A DNA stretch of 64,000 nucleotides from Pectinophora gossypiella (GCF_024362695.1 NC_065407.1:13578001-13642000); one strand, 5' to 3'. Counted from the first letter of the stretch, positions 1 to 9,904 are shown. A program made the numbers and translations. The notes: a model not told the origin generated them from the sequence alone.

Positions 1-744
1 GTTTTTATTTACCTTTAACTGACAAATATGAATAAAATTTAAATTGAAAAAAAGAAATAAGAATTTACTTATTACTACTTACATAATAATTTAGTATTTC
101 AGCACATTTTTCATAAAATGACTGAGTGTTATTTCGAGTTCGATTGAATGTCATTCCGTCGAAGCGTCTACTTAATTTGCACAGGTTGTATGTATCGATT
201 AGTCTTTTCCCTATTGTGTAAAGATAATTCGATGTATACGCTTACACGGCGATATAACACTATCCGAGACAACATAATACACATTATCCCATCCCGGAAT
301 AATAGAATTACATTGTCAGTTTACACTAAACCGATTTTAAGTTTGCTGTACTGCGTTATATGAAAGCAAATGAAGTTTAAATCCATCAATATTCTTATTA
401 TTAAATCGGGTTTTGTGTTCTGATACTGTACTTTTATTTGTTATAGTATCAAATAAAAGGACCTTATTAATATCACTACCACTACCTATAGGAAGGTAGT
501 GAAAAATTTAGTGTTTCAGTATCAAATAAAAGGACCTTATTAATATCTGTTCAATTGTACCTAACGTGTGTTCCTTTTGTGGAATAAAGTATGGTGTATT
601 GATTACAAGTTTATCTATACACACAACTACAATTTCCATTGATCAATATCCTTATTGAATCTTAAGCAAATGTTTTCACTATCAATATCTGTGCTTCATA
701 CGAAAGTATCGTCACAAAGTAATACAGGAAATTTATTTTCAGTA
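1..744. other. AT-rich stretch without a recognised gene
   Basis: I see no coding pattern or known repeat here apart from a local duplication (separate entry). The longest open frame (148-363, plus) shows no domain, is rich in rare-looking residues for a real protein, and I treat it as chance. Confidence 0.5.
445..547. repeat. 30-bp exact direct duplication, period 73
   Basis: The 30 bases at 445-474 recur exactly at 518-547. Between them lies an 8-bp stem, CACTACCT with AGGTAGTG. This is consistent with a small recent tandem duplication; no function is implied. Confidence 0.9.
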
Positions 745-872
745 TTACTTATATTCAAATTAAAAAATATCTTTATTCAGTAAGTAACATAGTTACACTT
801 TGAATCGTCATGTTTTTTTTTGTAACGAACGTCTCATCCGGCTTAAGCTACTGCAGCTTTTCACATGTAGTA
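745..872 (-). mobile_element. LINE-U type 3' end, minus strand
   Basis: Read on the minus strand, the segment carries CTGCAGTAG, GGATGAGAC, GATTCAAAGTGTAACTATG and ends CTGAATAAAGATATTTTTTA, which includes an AATAAA signal. The same order of blocks is found on the plus strand near 30945-31190 and 46210-46345, so it is an interspersed repeat. The terminal AATAAA and A-rich end fit the 3' UTR of a 5'-truncated non-LTR retrotransposon. No coding part is left. Confidence 0.65.
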
Positions 873-891
873 TAATTACGAAAATTTTATC

Positions 892-1227
892 ATGTTTGTG
901 AACATAACGTTCTGTACAGCGAGCATCAATAATAGTGCTTTGAACAATGAATTTCAATCAAAAACTTTAGATGTATTGTTCGCGCCACAATCTAATATTC
1001 CATTCATTAACTCATACACAATTATTGATGATGATGATGATTATTATGAAACTTCCAGTAAATAACACTGAACCATTCCATACAACACAGTGCGCACAGA
1101 TTTAATACAAGAGTCGTTACAATATCTTGTCGCGGGAAATATTTTACGGTTTTTTATAAATTTTTACACAGCCTTCGACGATGAATTACTACAAGTTGCA
1201 AAACTGATCAGTGAAGCTAACAAATAA
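892..1227 (+). pseudogene. Possible decayed coding stretch, unknown
   Basis: A 57-codon frame from ATG at 892 ends at TAA 1063 with an acidic run (IIDDDDDYYE). After a second stop (TGA 1069) the same frame is open again to 1227 and reads QESLQYLVAGNILRFF and ELLQVAKLISEANK, which look like amphipathic helices. Two stops in about 112 codons is few for DNA this AT-rich. It could be a broken exon or chance; I recognise no family. Confidence 0.15.
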
Positions 1228-1367
1228 CGTGACTCCAATGTACTTACAAAATTCATTAATATGAAGTGGTCCTTTTAGCTAAACACAAAGTATGCAGAGC
1301 TAAAGTAGATAAAAATATAATTCATTTATATAATAAATACATTATAAAAAAACTCAATCAACACTTA

Positions 1368-1573
1368 GGCCAGGCGCGCACTACGAGTTTTTCGCCGCGC
1401 GGTAGAAAAAAACAGCGGCATAATATCGCACTGTAATTCTGTACCAAACAGTTTTAAATTGTATTACGCGCACTTGACGGTAGAGCCACCGCAGCGGCGC
1501 AGTATTACAGTGCGACATTATGCCGTTGCTCTTTTCTGCCGCGCGGCGAAAAACTCGTAGAGCGCGGCTGGCC
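1368..1573. mobile_element. Palindromic MITE with TTA target duplication (PIF/Harbinger-like)
   Basis: The 206-bp element is nearly all inverted repeat: arms of about 70 bp start GGCCAGGCGCGC on the left and GGCCAGCCGCGC on the right (reverse complement), and both contain GAGTTTTTCGCCGCGCGG and CGCACTGTAAT. It is flanked by TTA at 1365-1367 and 1574-1576. A 3-bp TTA/TWA duplication is typical of PIF/Harbinger elements. There is no transposase, so it would depend on enzymes from elsewhere. It is much more GC-rich than its surroundings. Confidence 0.8.
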
Positions 1574-1804
1574 TTAAAGCGAGCTGGGTATTCAGTAGAG
1601 ATTGTACCGCAGCATTGCACACAGGTCTTCAATTACTCGTAACTATTGAGACACTTCTAGTAGTACATAAGCTTCGGCCAACTAGTCTTCTAGCCAATTA
1701 ATGAATGCTATTTGGACAAATCTATAGTAATTTTATTTATATGCCAAAAAGGGGGTTTAGCCTTGTTGCAAAAGAATATGAAAAACGACAAACTATTTTT
1801 TACA

Positions 1805-2121
1805 TTTTGAATTCTATACTTTTGCGGGGTGATTCAGACCACGATTCTGAGTTGATATCAAGTGGAATTTCCTCTCGGAATATTAATGAAATTGTTTTAA
1901 GTTTACGCATTTATTATCATAATTAAAGCACATAATAACGGGTTCTTACCGCGTTTAAATGGGGATATGAGACTCCCGAAATTTCGACACTGTTGCAAGT
2001 GTCGAAATATCGGGAAATTGTTTGTGTGTATTTTTTTATTTCACTTGATATCAACTCAGAATCATGGGCTCAATTATTATCCCTCGAAGTTTTCATTACG
2101 ATATCACTAACACTGTATATT
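1805..2121. mobile_element. MITE-D copy, interrupted by repeat E
   Basis: Inverted arms flank the element: GAGTTGATATCAAGTGGAAT near 1851 and its complement TTCACTTGATATCAACTCAG near 2039. The right end reads CACTAACACTGTAT. This matches six other copies in the window, where the outer end is ACAGGGTGTTAGTGAC. The outer left arm is missing here. A repeat-E fragment sits in the centre. Confidence 0.75.
1925..2020 (+). repeat. Repeat E fragment nested in MITE-D
   Basis: The block contains CACATAATAACGGGTTCTTA, ACCGCG, ATATGAGAC, ATTTCGACACTGTTGCAAGT. The same order occurs at 39830-39995 (plus) and 27290-27500 (minus). Its position between the two MITE-D arms shows that it inserted after MITE-D. 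Superfamily unknown. Confidence 0.7.
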
Positions 2122-2641
2122 GTTTCTTTGTTGCCAGTCCAGCAGGTAGTTCTTTATAAATATACAATCACATAATAATCAAACAATTGTCCCAGTCTGA
2201 ACTCCAACATCCCTCAAAGCAAAATTCTAAGCTTCTTCGCTCCTTACCAAAAGCTTATTCAGAATTCTTCAGAACATCGTTAAGAGGCTAAAACATAATA
2301 GGAACAAAGATGCCGACGACGGTGAAAACAATGGTGTGAAATTTGAACTTCCTTAATTCGCGGTCAAGAATACTTATAATGAAGTCAAGTGGCCAAGTCA
2401 AAAGAAAATTTCAACGACTTTCCCCTCACCGCCTTTACCGCTCAACGAAGTCGACTGTAGCTGTCTTCCAACTCTTGTGGTACAGTAACAGCGCCGCGCG
2501 CGGATCGAATCATAATCGAGGGCTTTGACCAATAGTCATTCGACATTTATCCACATTGATAGTATTTCGTTATGTCTATTGGTTGAAACCGTCTTATAAG
2601 CAGAGGGCTAAGTCAATCAATCAAGACATTTATTGCTTCAG
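2122..2641. other. No recognised feature
   Basis: Mixed-composition DNA with a moderately CpG-containing part (2430-2530). The plus-strand frame 2343-2528 has no recognisable domain. It may be low-copy host sequence. Confidence 0.4.
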
Positions 2642-2659
2642 TCATAAATAAGAACTTAT

Positions 2660-2956
2660 CATCATCACCAGCCCATTAACGTCCCCACTTCTAGGGCACG
2701 GGCCTTCCCTATGGATGGAAAGGGAGATCGGGCCTTAAACAACCACGCGCGCCCAGTGCGGATTGGTGGTTATTAACGACTGCTAATGAAGCCGGGATCA
2801 ACGGCTTAACGTGCCTTCCGAAGCACTGAGGAGCTCGAGATGGAAACTTTATTTTTTATTTTTTTGTGGTCACCCGTCCTATGGCCGGCCTTTGTGAAAG
2901 TTGCTTAACTTCAACAATCGCAGACCGAGCGTATTACCGCTGCGCCACTGAGCTCC
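2660..2956 (-). mobile_element. SINE-C, full length, 18-bp target duplication
   Basis: Minus-strand copy. The head (GGAGCTCAGTGGCGCAGCGG) is at the right end, then CAACTTTCACAAAGGCCGGC, the shared CCGTTGATCCCGG block, and the tail CAGTGGGGACGTTAATGG with ATGATG repeats at the left end. An exact 18-bp duplication (TCATAAATAAGAACTTAT) flanks it at 2642-2659 and 2957-2974. Such a duplication is the mark of LINE-driven target-primed insertion. The intact duplication suggests a fairly recent event. Confidence 0.92.
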
Positions 2957-3160
2957 TCATAAATAAGAACTTATAACAATCAGTAAATAAGTTCTGTCAG
3001 AAACTGACAGTTCGGCGTGCAATCAAACCAATGAGGATAAAAACTAAAAGCTCTATTATAGGTGGCAGCACCGTCGAGTGTTCCTAAATTTTGACAGTTC
3101 TCCATTCTGTCCAGCATCTTCATTCTGTCTGTCGTTCTGTGTTCTGTTCATTCGTGATAA

Positions 3161-3232
3161 ATGGCTATAAAACGTAGAGCGACGTGGAGTGTATCCCGTC
3201 TAAAGGATGAGTTAAAAAATAAGTTTTTCTAA
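3161..3232 (+). CDS. Possible 23-residue small ORF or exon start
   Basis: ATG at 3161 follows a T/C-rich leader (3100-3160) with several TTCTGT motifs that resembles an insect 5' UTR. The product would be MAIKRRATWSVSRLKDELKN plus three residues, basic and then helix-like. No domain can be assigned to so short a peptide. It may be a first exon, a small ORF or chance. Confidence 0.12.
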   Translation: MAIKRRATWSVSRLKDELKNKFF

Positions 3233-3519
3233 GTTTTAATCTTGCCAATCTTTAGGGAATAAATATAGCACTATGATTTTGCAGCTAAATATGTATAATC
3301 AAAATAATAATATGTTTGTTTACTCAAATAAGTCAAAATATATGAACACTCAAAAAAAGCGACACCTGATGAGAGAAATACCAAGTTTTATACCCCATTG
3401 TGAACATGCAGTAAACATACGTACCATTCTCCATTAAAGTAATAAATTACAATGAAGTTAAAATTAAAATAAATTACAAAGAAAAAAGTCAAGTTAATAC
3501 AAAGCAGACACAAAGAGAA

Positions 3520-3635
3520 AACAGTCTAACAGCAAGCTTGGTGAGGTGTGCATACTTAGTTTATCTTGCCATCTTGGTATATCTATCTGACTACCCGATT
3601 TGGGATATAGACGTGAGCTTATGTTAAAACAGTCA
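3520..3635 (+). repeat. LINE-K type 3' end
   Basis: The segment runs CTAACAGCAAGCTTGGTGAG, TACTTAGTTTATCTTGCCAT, CTGACTACCCGATTTGGGAT, GACGTGAGCTTATG. Related copies are at 22965-23085 (minus), 60970-61050 (plus), 40060-40112 (minus) and 14815-14875 (minus). No coding part remains. I infer a retrotransposon 3' end from its fixed right edge. Confidence 0.55.
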
Positions 3636-3713
3636 AATTTTCTTTGTGCTTATTTCTTCTCATATGCTAACGTATTTGCGTGAAGTACTATGCGCACTTG
3701 TGAGGCGTCACAA

Positions 3714-3970
3714 TCACTACATAGTATAAAACAAAGTCGCTTTTTCTGTCCCTATATCCCTATGTACGCTTAAATCTTTAAAACTACGCAACGGATTTTG
3801 ATGCGGTTTTCTTTAATAGATAGAGTGATTGAATAGGAAGGTTTATATGTATAATAACTTCCATTAAATAGTGGAGAAATACTGTGTTTTTGAGGTATTT
3901 AATGTGATGTCGTAAATAATTTAATTCTTTCCTCAGCATTGCCCCGAGCGAAGCCGGGGAGGGTCGCTAG
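3714..3970 (+). mobile_element. Short non-autonomous Helitron
   Basis: Starts TCACTACATAGTATAAAACA preceded by A, and ends CTAG followed by T, with a GC-rich hairpin (CCCCG...CGGGG) about 10 bp before the end. A 5' TC, a 3' hairpin plus CTRR and an A-T insertion site are the accepted Helitron signature. At 257 bp it has no Rep/helicase. The internal text (ACTACGCAACGGATTTTGAT) is one I recall as frequent in insect genomes. Confidence 0.85.
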
Positions 3971-4057
3971 TTTCTATGTAACTCTGTCTGTCTGTCAAAC
4001 TTAAACAACTGAACTGATTTATTAATGGAATTTGAAGATAGTTTAGATAGTTTTTTT

Positions 4058-4132
4058 TAGAAGTGTGTCAGGATCGAAGCAAATGGAATTCTATAGTCTT
4101 TGCTTACCCCGGTGGGAAATAGGAAATCAGAA
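4058..4132 (+). mobile_element. LINE-Q 3' end fragment
   Basis: GTGTCAGGATCGAAGCAAAT, GGAATTCTATAGTCTTTGCT, TACCCCGGTGGGAAATAGG: the last codons of a LINE reverse transcriptase (C-Q-D-x-S-K-W-N-S-I-V-x-A type) and the start of its 3' UTR. The rest of the element is absent. Confidence 0.6.
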
Positions 4133-4137
4133 ATCAG

Positions 4138-4590
4138 AATCATTTATTCAACGTAATTATCATGGATAAACTTGTTGAAGGTCAATGTAACATTTTGAAT
4201 TTACGTCATTTCGCAAGGCGTTATGGCTGAGGAGAAGAAATGACAAGAAACTGCAACAGCAACACATCTTTTAAAAACCAATGAGGATATACATTACAAG
4301 TTATTTAATAACTAGAGGAACACATTCAATACCAGACATTTTTATCATTTAGGTAGTCATTAATCTTATAATAAGCTTTTTTACATAAAGTAAGCTTCAC
4401 GTGAGCTTTAAATTTATTTTCTGACAAATTTAAAATATTATCTGGTATTTTATTGTAAAAACGTATACATAACCCCAAAAAAGATGAATTTAATTTACTT
4501 AATCTAGAATTTTGAATAGCAATTTTATGTTTATTTCTTGTATTGTAAGTATGCCTTTCACAGTTTCTGGGAACGAGTATGTCAGGATTG
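4138..4590 (-). mobile_element. LINE 3' end with intact RT C-terminus, minus strand
   Basis: On the minus strand the frame ending at the stop 4326-4328 stays open for about 85 codons and contains ILVPRNCERHTYNTRNKHK, RLSKLNSSFLGLCIRFYNKI and AYYKINDYLNDKNVWY. A G-x-x-I-R-F-Y-N-K-I-P core followed by K-F-K-x-x-V-K-x-x-L and K-A-Y-Y-x-x-x-D-Y-L is characteristic of insect CR1/Jockey-group LINE C-termini. The 3' UTR follows to 4138 and ends GTTGAATAAATGATTCTGAT. The same 3' end is reused at 26037-26105. The copy is 5' truncated. Confidence 0.85.
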
Positions 4591-4634
4591 TAGTAGTGGA
4601 ATTCCGTGGTCTGCCTACCCCAACTTTACATTAT

Positions 4635-5148
4635 TTTGATACCTAGGAGCATACGATATTTGTATCCTGAAAATCAAGCCATAGGGGATGAAAAGGGGAT
4701 TGCGAAAAATCTACGCAGACAGAGTTCATATTATTTTCAATAGTTTGCTATCATAATAAACAATAACAGCACCTGCAATATGAACGCTGTGTATAATTTA
4801 ACCCTTCAGCGGCCGGTGGGGTCGGCGGTCCAAATTAGATTCGTTGAGTTATATACAACCTTATTGGCCGAGACTGGCTCGCCAAGGGTTGATTAATGCT
4901 TCTATAGTTCCGTTACCTCGTTATCTCCCACCTAGATGTTGTGTTAGAAATTTCTGAGTTGCGTACTGGTGTGGGTGAGTTGTATCGATCTGTTAAGTTG
5001 CTTTTTTTAAATCTTTGAGTAGTAAGGGAGCGCGCGTGGACTGTTTGTCTCGCTTGCGCATTAAGCTGTTCACGGTAAGACCAAGGGTTTTGTGTCGAGT
5101 GTCCGGTCTGTGACAATAGTTCTTAATATATGTCTATGTCTGTGTGTA
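4635..5148. other. No recognised feature
   Basis: Moderate GC content. The minus-strand frame 4913-5116 shows no domain. Nothing here matched the other repeats of the window. Confidence 0.35.
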
Positions 5149-5149
5149 T

Positions 5150-5720
5150 TATCATAGAATAAGGAATAATACTGTGTATAGAACGACAACATAGTTGAGA
5201 CTTGAATCCTGAAGGCAGCGCGCGGACCGTTGTTTTTTTTTATCAGTTTCGTTTATATGTTCGAATTTTGAAATTGGACGCCGAGGTTCTTTCGTCTAAT
5301 TCTATTATTTAATCTCAAAGTAATTGCCCGCGCTGGCTATCCTGCGCGGCGCCTATAAATATTTCTTTTTAATGATGATTGCCCATAAAAACATGCTAAT
5401 AATTTGCAATGAAATTGAACCTAAGCTAAGTGCTTTATGTAAAATTAATGTGAATACAATTAGTTCAGAGATTAAACTTAATTTTTTAATTTCTTTTTTG
5501 TTTGTGATTTGTGTGGTAAATAAATAAATAAATATTATTGTAAAATCATCTTTTGTAAGTGGTACTATCTACATAAGTAAGTAATGACGGTTAAATTAGG
5601 TATTGTAATTGGCAGCCCTCATACGTCACACACACAGTTGCGTGTGTTGATAATGTCAATGTGTAGTGTCTGTACAAAACGAGGTTGTTTGTATGAAGTG
5701 TCCGGGGTGTGGCATTATGT
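5150..5720 (-). repeat. Unclassified repeat, shared with 9690-9900 in opposite orientation
   Basis: 5150-5225 matches the complement of 9790-9900 (ATACTGTGTATAGAACGACA region), and 5640-5715 matches the complement of 9690-9760 (ACCCCGGACACTTCATACAA region). In the 9.8-kb copy these two blocks adjoin; here about 400 bp lies between them. That insert ends in an A-rich AAATAAATAAATAAATA tract near 5530, so it may be a separate retro-insertion. Confidence 0.5.
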
Positions 5721-5724
5721 CGTT

Positions 5725-6015
5725 TGACCTGAATAGAGCTCGTTTAATATTATTAGTGATGTCAAATTTCATCAGGGGTGTCTTGTCGGTGCGAGAGCGT
5801 CGCTCGAGTGGTTTGCTGAACACTTTGAACTGAGGTATTCGCAAGGAATGCTTTGTAAAGTACACGCTTGGATCATATTCGGTGCGTAGGTAGGTGTTTT
5901 AGTGTTTGGTATGTCTAGCTGAAACTTGTGAGCTAAAGATCTATTTGAATCTGGGAATGTCAAAATGACAGACAAGCCGTTCTGGCAGTCAAAGAGTGAA
6001 TCATCATTATACTAT
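5725..6015. other. No recognised feature
   Basis: Two overlapping minus-strand frames (5656-5865 and 5772-5975) show no domain. It may be an extension of the repeat to the left. Confidence 0.3.
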
Positions 6016-6027
6016 CATCGGGTAAAC

Positions 6028-6569
6028 AACTTTTGTTTTTATTTACCCGACGGCGGCGAATCAAAAAGGAGAATGGATGAATTTATCTATGTATGTATGT
6101 GTGCACGTCTGTTCAAATCTAACTTTTAAACCCCCTATCAGAATTTAACAAATGAGGTGTCACTAGAAGCGTCTTGATTATTCAATGGTTATAGGCTATG
6201 TGATACCACGCGTGGCGCCCTCTACAGAACATAAAGTGAAGACAAAAAACAAAAAAAATATCGAATGGTAGTGTGTTGGGTATCAAATGAAAGGGCTTGA
6301 TTTGCACATTACAAATGTACTTATTACTAGCTCTTACTTGCAGGTTTTCTTATATTTACTCGATAATTACGTTGAATTGATAACAGGACTGCTCAGACAT
6401 GTTTCAAGTAGGTTTTATCTCCAAATCTTGCATAAACACGTATCGGAAACTTGTCTTAATATAGAGGTATATGACAGAGGTATATGACTCCAAAAGGTAT
6501 GAAACAAGAAAATAGGTTAGTATGTTTCTCTGAAATTCTTCCGAATAGTGATGTTTAAACATCACTATT
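6028..6569 (+). repeat. Repeat F, long copy
   Basis: Begins TTTATTTACCCGACGGCGGC and runs through TATGTATGTATGTGTGCACG, AGAAGCGTCTTGATTATTCA, GTGTTGGGTATCAAATGAAA and AGGTTTTCTTATATTTACTC. It parallels 29565-30085 over its full length and 41690-41885 in part. It ends in a perfect 26-bp palindrome at 6544-6569. Class unknown. Confidence 0.7.
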
Positions 6570-6599
6570 ATTATATATATATATAAAGTGGATATCTTT

Positions 6600-7134
6600 A
6601 TTTATGAACTGTTTATTGTACACATTAATATAGTTAACAATAACCAAAATAAAAATAGGTACAAAAGGTGGAATTATCCCCAAAAGTCTCACATAGTAAA
6701 TACTGTTTTATTTAGATAAGTAGTATACAAAACGAATTTGTATTTATAATGTTTTTACGTATGCCATTAAGTGAGCCAGAATTATGTTCTATTATTCTGC
6801 TTTGACCTAACCTAAATTACAAGATAAGTTAAGTACCTAAACTTTGAGACCTTCGAATCAATGTCACATCATAGGTCTTTGGCAGACTTAAGTTTACAAG
6901 TTGTAATTTGACCAACTTTCATTACTACAATTTTACCATAGTACAACGGAAAATAGAGCTTAGTGTTTTAATGAAAATTTTTGCATGCTTATTCCCTTAA
7001 GCTTAGCGATTTTTGTTTTAAATTAAAAGAAACCTATCTTATCCATTTCTTGTCCATTAGGCTAGTTAGTAGCGTTGTCTCAAATTTTGCTTTTACTTGT
7101 ATAAATAAATAAAAAGTACGTCAAATAAAGTACG
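6600..7134. other. AT-rich DNA without a recognised feature
   Basis: No frame or repeat that I can identify. Confidence 0.4.
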
Positions 7135-7138
7135 TTAA

Positions 7139-7404
7139 AATGGCCACATCGAAGTAATTCATCTAAGAAAGGAATATTTATTGCAATTGACATTTACGCA
7201 TATAAAAGTAAGAGCATACTACAACGATTTACTATCGGTCGTTGTAGTATGCGGACTTGCATACATCTTCATACTGATTGTAAGCCCGACCAAACTATCG
7301 GCCGATAGAAAGTCTGTGGTTTGCAGGGGCTCTAAGTACGCAATGCAAACAAATGTCAAATAGCAACATTGCTTTCTTAGATAAATTGCTTCGATGTGGC
7401 CATT
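7139..7404. mobile_element. TTAA-flanked MITE, 266 bp (piggyBac-like)
   Basis: 32-bp terminal inverted repeats, AATGGCCACATCGAAGTAAT at the left and AATGGCCACATCGAAGCAAT at the right (complement), differ at two positions. TTAA lies at 7135-7138 and 7405-7408. A 14-bp stem (GCATACTACAACGA) sits inside at about 7213-7253. TTAA duplication points to piggyBac mobilisation. The plus frame 7181-7363 lies inside it and is probably not coding. A diverged relative is at 16750-17223. Confidence 0.8.
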
Positions 7405-7552
7405 TTAACCTCCCTGCTTATAGACAATGAGGCAACGCTACCGTATCATGTCACATAATTCTGTGAACTGTCGCTTTTGAAACGTAATTACTAACAGGCT
7501 TCAATGGAGAATGTTATTATATTACATAGGTTGGTAAATTAATATTATAATG

Positions 7553-8448
7553 CTTCTGATTCCAGTAAACACCGTCTAATTTCTTCTTATCGTGTGAATT
7601 ATGAGGTGGATTACCAACCTCATCAACACTAGTGTCAGGGTTTTTACTGAGCAGCCAAAGGCCCCTGACATGGCTCATGTAACGACTACATACATCTGTA
7701 AGTAGTAACCGGGACCAACTGCTTAACATGCCTTCCGAAACACGGATCATCTTACTTTCGGATAATGATCAGCCTGTAATGTCCTAACCAAACTGGGTAA
7801 CACAAAATGATTTTTGTGATATGTCCCCACCAGGATTCGAATCCGGGGCCTCCAGATCGTGAGACCGTCTAATTTTATTTTAAGTTATACCTGTCATTTT
7901 CTTATTCACCGAAAAGGAAAGGGACGGTTAATCGTCAGGCATAAAATTATTGGACACACGTCAATTTTAGGCAGAAATCTAAAACAGCCCTCCAAAAAAT
8001 TTACATTGACCAATAATAACCCGAGTGAATTAAGTAGATAGCACACGTCAAACGGGTTGCATACTAGCGAGATGCCTATTTGATTCGTCTGGGTTACTCA
8101 TTCATTTTAAAATTAACATCATCACACAATACAACAAGAAATCACATACCTACAAATCATCCGTCCCTTTCTTTTTCGGCAGGTAAAAAAAATGAATCGA
8201 TTTTTTAAGATAAATACGGATAAATTTTAAAATAACTCTGTTTAGTTTTTTATATTAAAAATTGTATAATTTCATAGAGGTTGCATGAATTATCTGTGGA
8301 AACTGTTTTGTTGGTTAGCTACTTATTCTGTACCTACCTACTTATTTAAATCTGTTATAAAACACAAATGTTTGTTTCCCAAATAACCTTAAATAAAATA
8401 AAGTAATGGCTTAAAATTAAATTAGATGGTCTGTACTGGAATCAGGGC
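7553..8448. mobile_element. MITE-G copy 1, split by a SINE-B
   Basis: The left arm is CTGATTCCAGTAAACACCG then TCTAATT; it resumes at 7864 as ACCGTCTAATTTTATTTTAA. The right arm ends TAGATGGTCTGTACTGGAAT, which is the complement of the left end. Inner blocks (TAATCGTCAGGCATAAAATT, ACACGTCAATTTTAGGCAGA, CAAACGGGTTGCATACTAGC) recur at 21320-21535 and 61300-61640. Confidence 0.75.
7582..7863 (-). mobile_element. SINE-B inside MITE-G, 11-bp target duplication
   Basis: Minus-strand SINE-B, 5' truncated: its first bases are CTCACGATCTGGAGGCCCC, so the A-box part of the tRNA head is missing. ACCGTCTAATT flanks it at 7571-7581 and 7864-7874. The duplicated bases are part of the MITE-G arm, which proves that the SINE is younger. 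Confidence 0.9.
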
Positions 8449-8477
8449 CAATAATTATATTGTACTTGTACAGTTTT

Positions 8478-8522
8478 AAGCTGCAGCTTTGTTAAATTGA
8501 GTTATAACAAAGCTGCAGCTTG
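8478..8522. repeat. Hairpin, 17-bp stem
   Basis: AAGCTGCAGCTTTGTTA pairs with TATAACAAAGCTGCAGCTT across a short AATTGAGT loop. Could be the remains of a foldback element. Confidence 0.8.
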
Positions 8523-8524
8523 AA

Positions 8525-8825
8525 ACAAGCAACAAGCAAAAAGCATGCACAAAATGATATCGACATTTTCCACGGAACCGTCACTCATTTTAAATATGAA
8601 ATTACTAGTATTATTATAAATTTATTCGATTTCCTATAATTTAATTTCCTTTAGCTTTTATCCAACATTGTTAATATTAAAATTCTTACTTTTAGCTACC
8701 TCAAATATGTGTTAATTTATTACTTATTTAATATTTTATTTGAATGTTGTATACGCCTGTAAAGGTATAACATACGGTAATTTATTGTCCTTAAAATGTT
8801 TTTTTAAGTATATTTTCTATGTATA
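8525..8825. other. AT-rich DNA, nothing recognised
   Basis: Very AT-rich and without any frame of note. Confidence 0.4.
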
Positions 8826-9275
8826 CAGGGTATTATTGACATCGTAACGTTAACTTCGAGGGATAATTTGGACCATGATTCTGAGTTGATATCAAGTGGA
8901 ATTTTCTATCGCAAAAGTATGAAACTGAAAATAATTTAAAAAAACAGTAAAATTTTCATGAATTATCCGACTGGAAATTCGACTTGATATCAACTCAGAA
9001 TCATGGTCTGAATCATTGCTGTCATTATTTGTTACGGAGTCACTAACACCCATACGTACTCGTACTCGTACACCTGTACGTGTAAGTGACATCGTAATAA
9101 ATGCTGAGGGGGATGCTTTAGCTTAATATTCTGAGCTGATATCAAGGGGAATTTTCCATCGCCAAATTATAGAATTGAAAATAATTAAAAAAATACATGG
9201 TATGAAAATTCTACTCGGAATCATGAGCTGAATCATTCCCCTCAACATTGGTTACGATGTTAATGACACCCTGTA
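8826..9275. mobile_element. Two MITE-D copies in tandem
   Basis: Copy one runs from ACAGGGTATTATTGACATCG (8826) to TCACTAACACCCATACG (about 9057); copy two from GTAAGTGACATCGTAAT (about 9080) to GATGTTAATGACACCCTGTA (9275). Each has both inverted arms with GATATCAA near the centre. The junction holds short CGTACTCGTACTCGTACACC-type repeats. The second copy is more diverged. Confidence 0.8.
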
Positions 9276-9566
9276 TTTATATCAATGATGTATCATGGAT
9301 AAGCTTAAGATTGAAAATCTCGTATCGATTACATTTATGGTGTTACATGTTAATGAAAAAAGATTCAACTCTTAACGAGTTTCTACGAGTTAATCAGCTC
9401 TTCTTTTGTTTATTTAAATAGGTATACCAACAGTACACATATGGTTAAATTATAAAATACAAGTTACTTAAGGTAATTTTTGTAATGTGTCCCCTTTACA
9501 GTTCATTCTTTTCGCATGTTTGCATGCATCACTCTTACACTCACCCACACTGTCACTCTGCCTCTG

Positions 9567-9672
<106 letters not shown>

Positions 9673-9689
9673 ATATACTAACATGCTTG

Positions 9690-9900
9690 TATAAGCACAC
9701 CCCGGACACTTCATACAAACAACTTTGTTTTACACAGACACTACACTTTAACATTATAGTACACGCGCACCTGTGTGTATGACGCCTGCCACCTAGGATT
9801 CAAGTCTAAACTATTTTCGAAGGGGGTGAGGTAAACCTAGCTCAGACGCCGGTGGGGAGCGGAAAGTTGCCGTTCTATACGTAGTATTATTTCTTATTCT
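9690..9900 (+). repeat. Unclassified repeat, compact copy
   Basis: ACCCCGGACACTTCATACAA, then CTAGGATTCAAGTCTAAACT and GCCGTTCTATACGTAGTATT. It is the inverted counterpart of 5150-5225 plus 5640-5715 and lacks the insert between them. A weaker fragment lies near 13165-13200. Confidence 0.5.
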
Positions 9901-9904
9901 ATGT

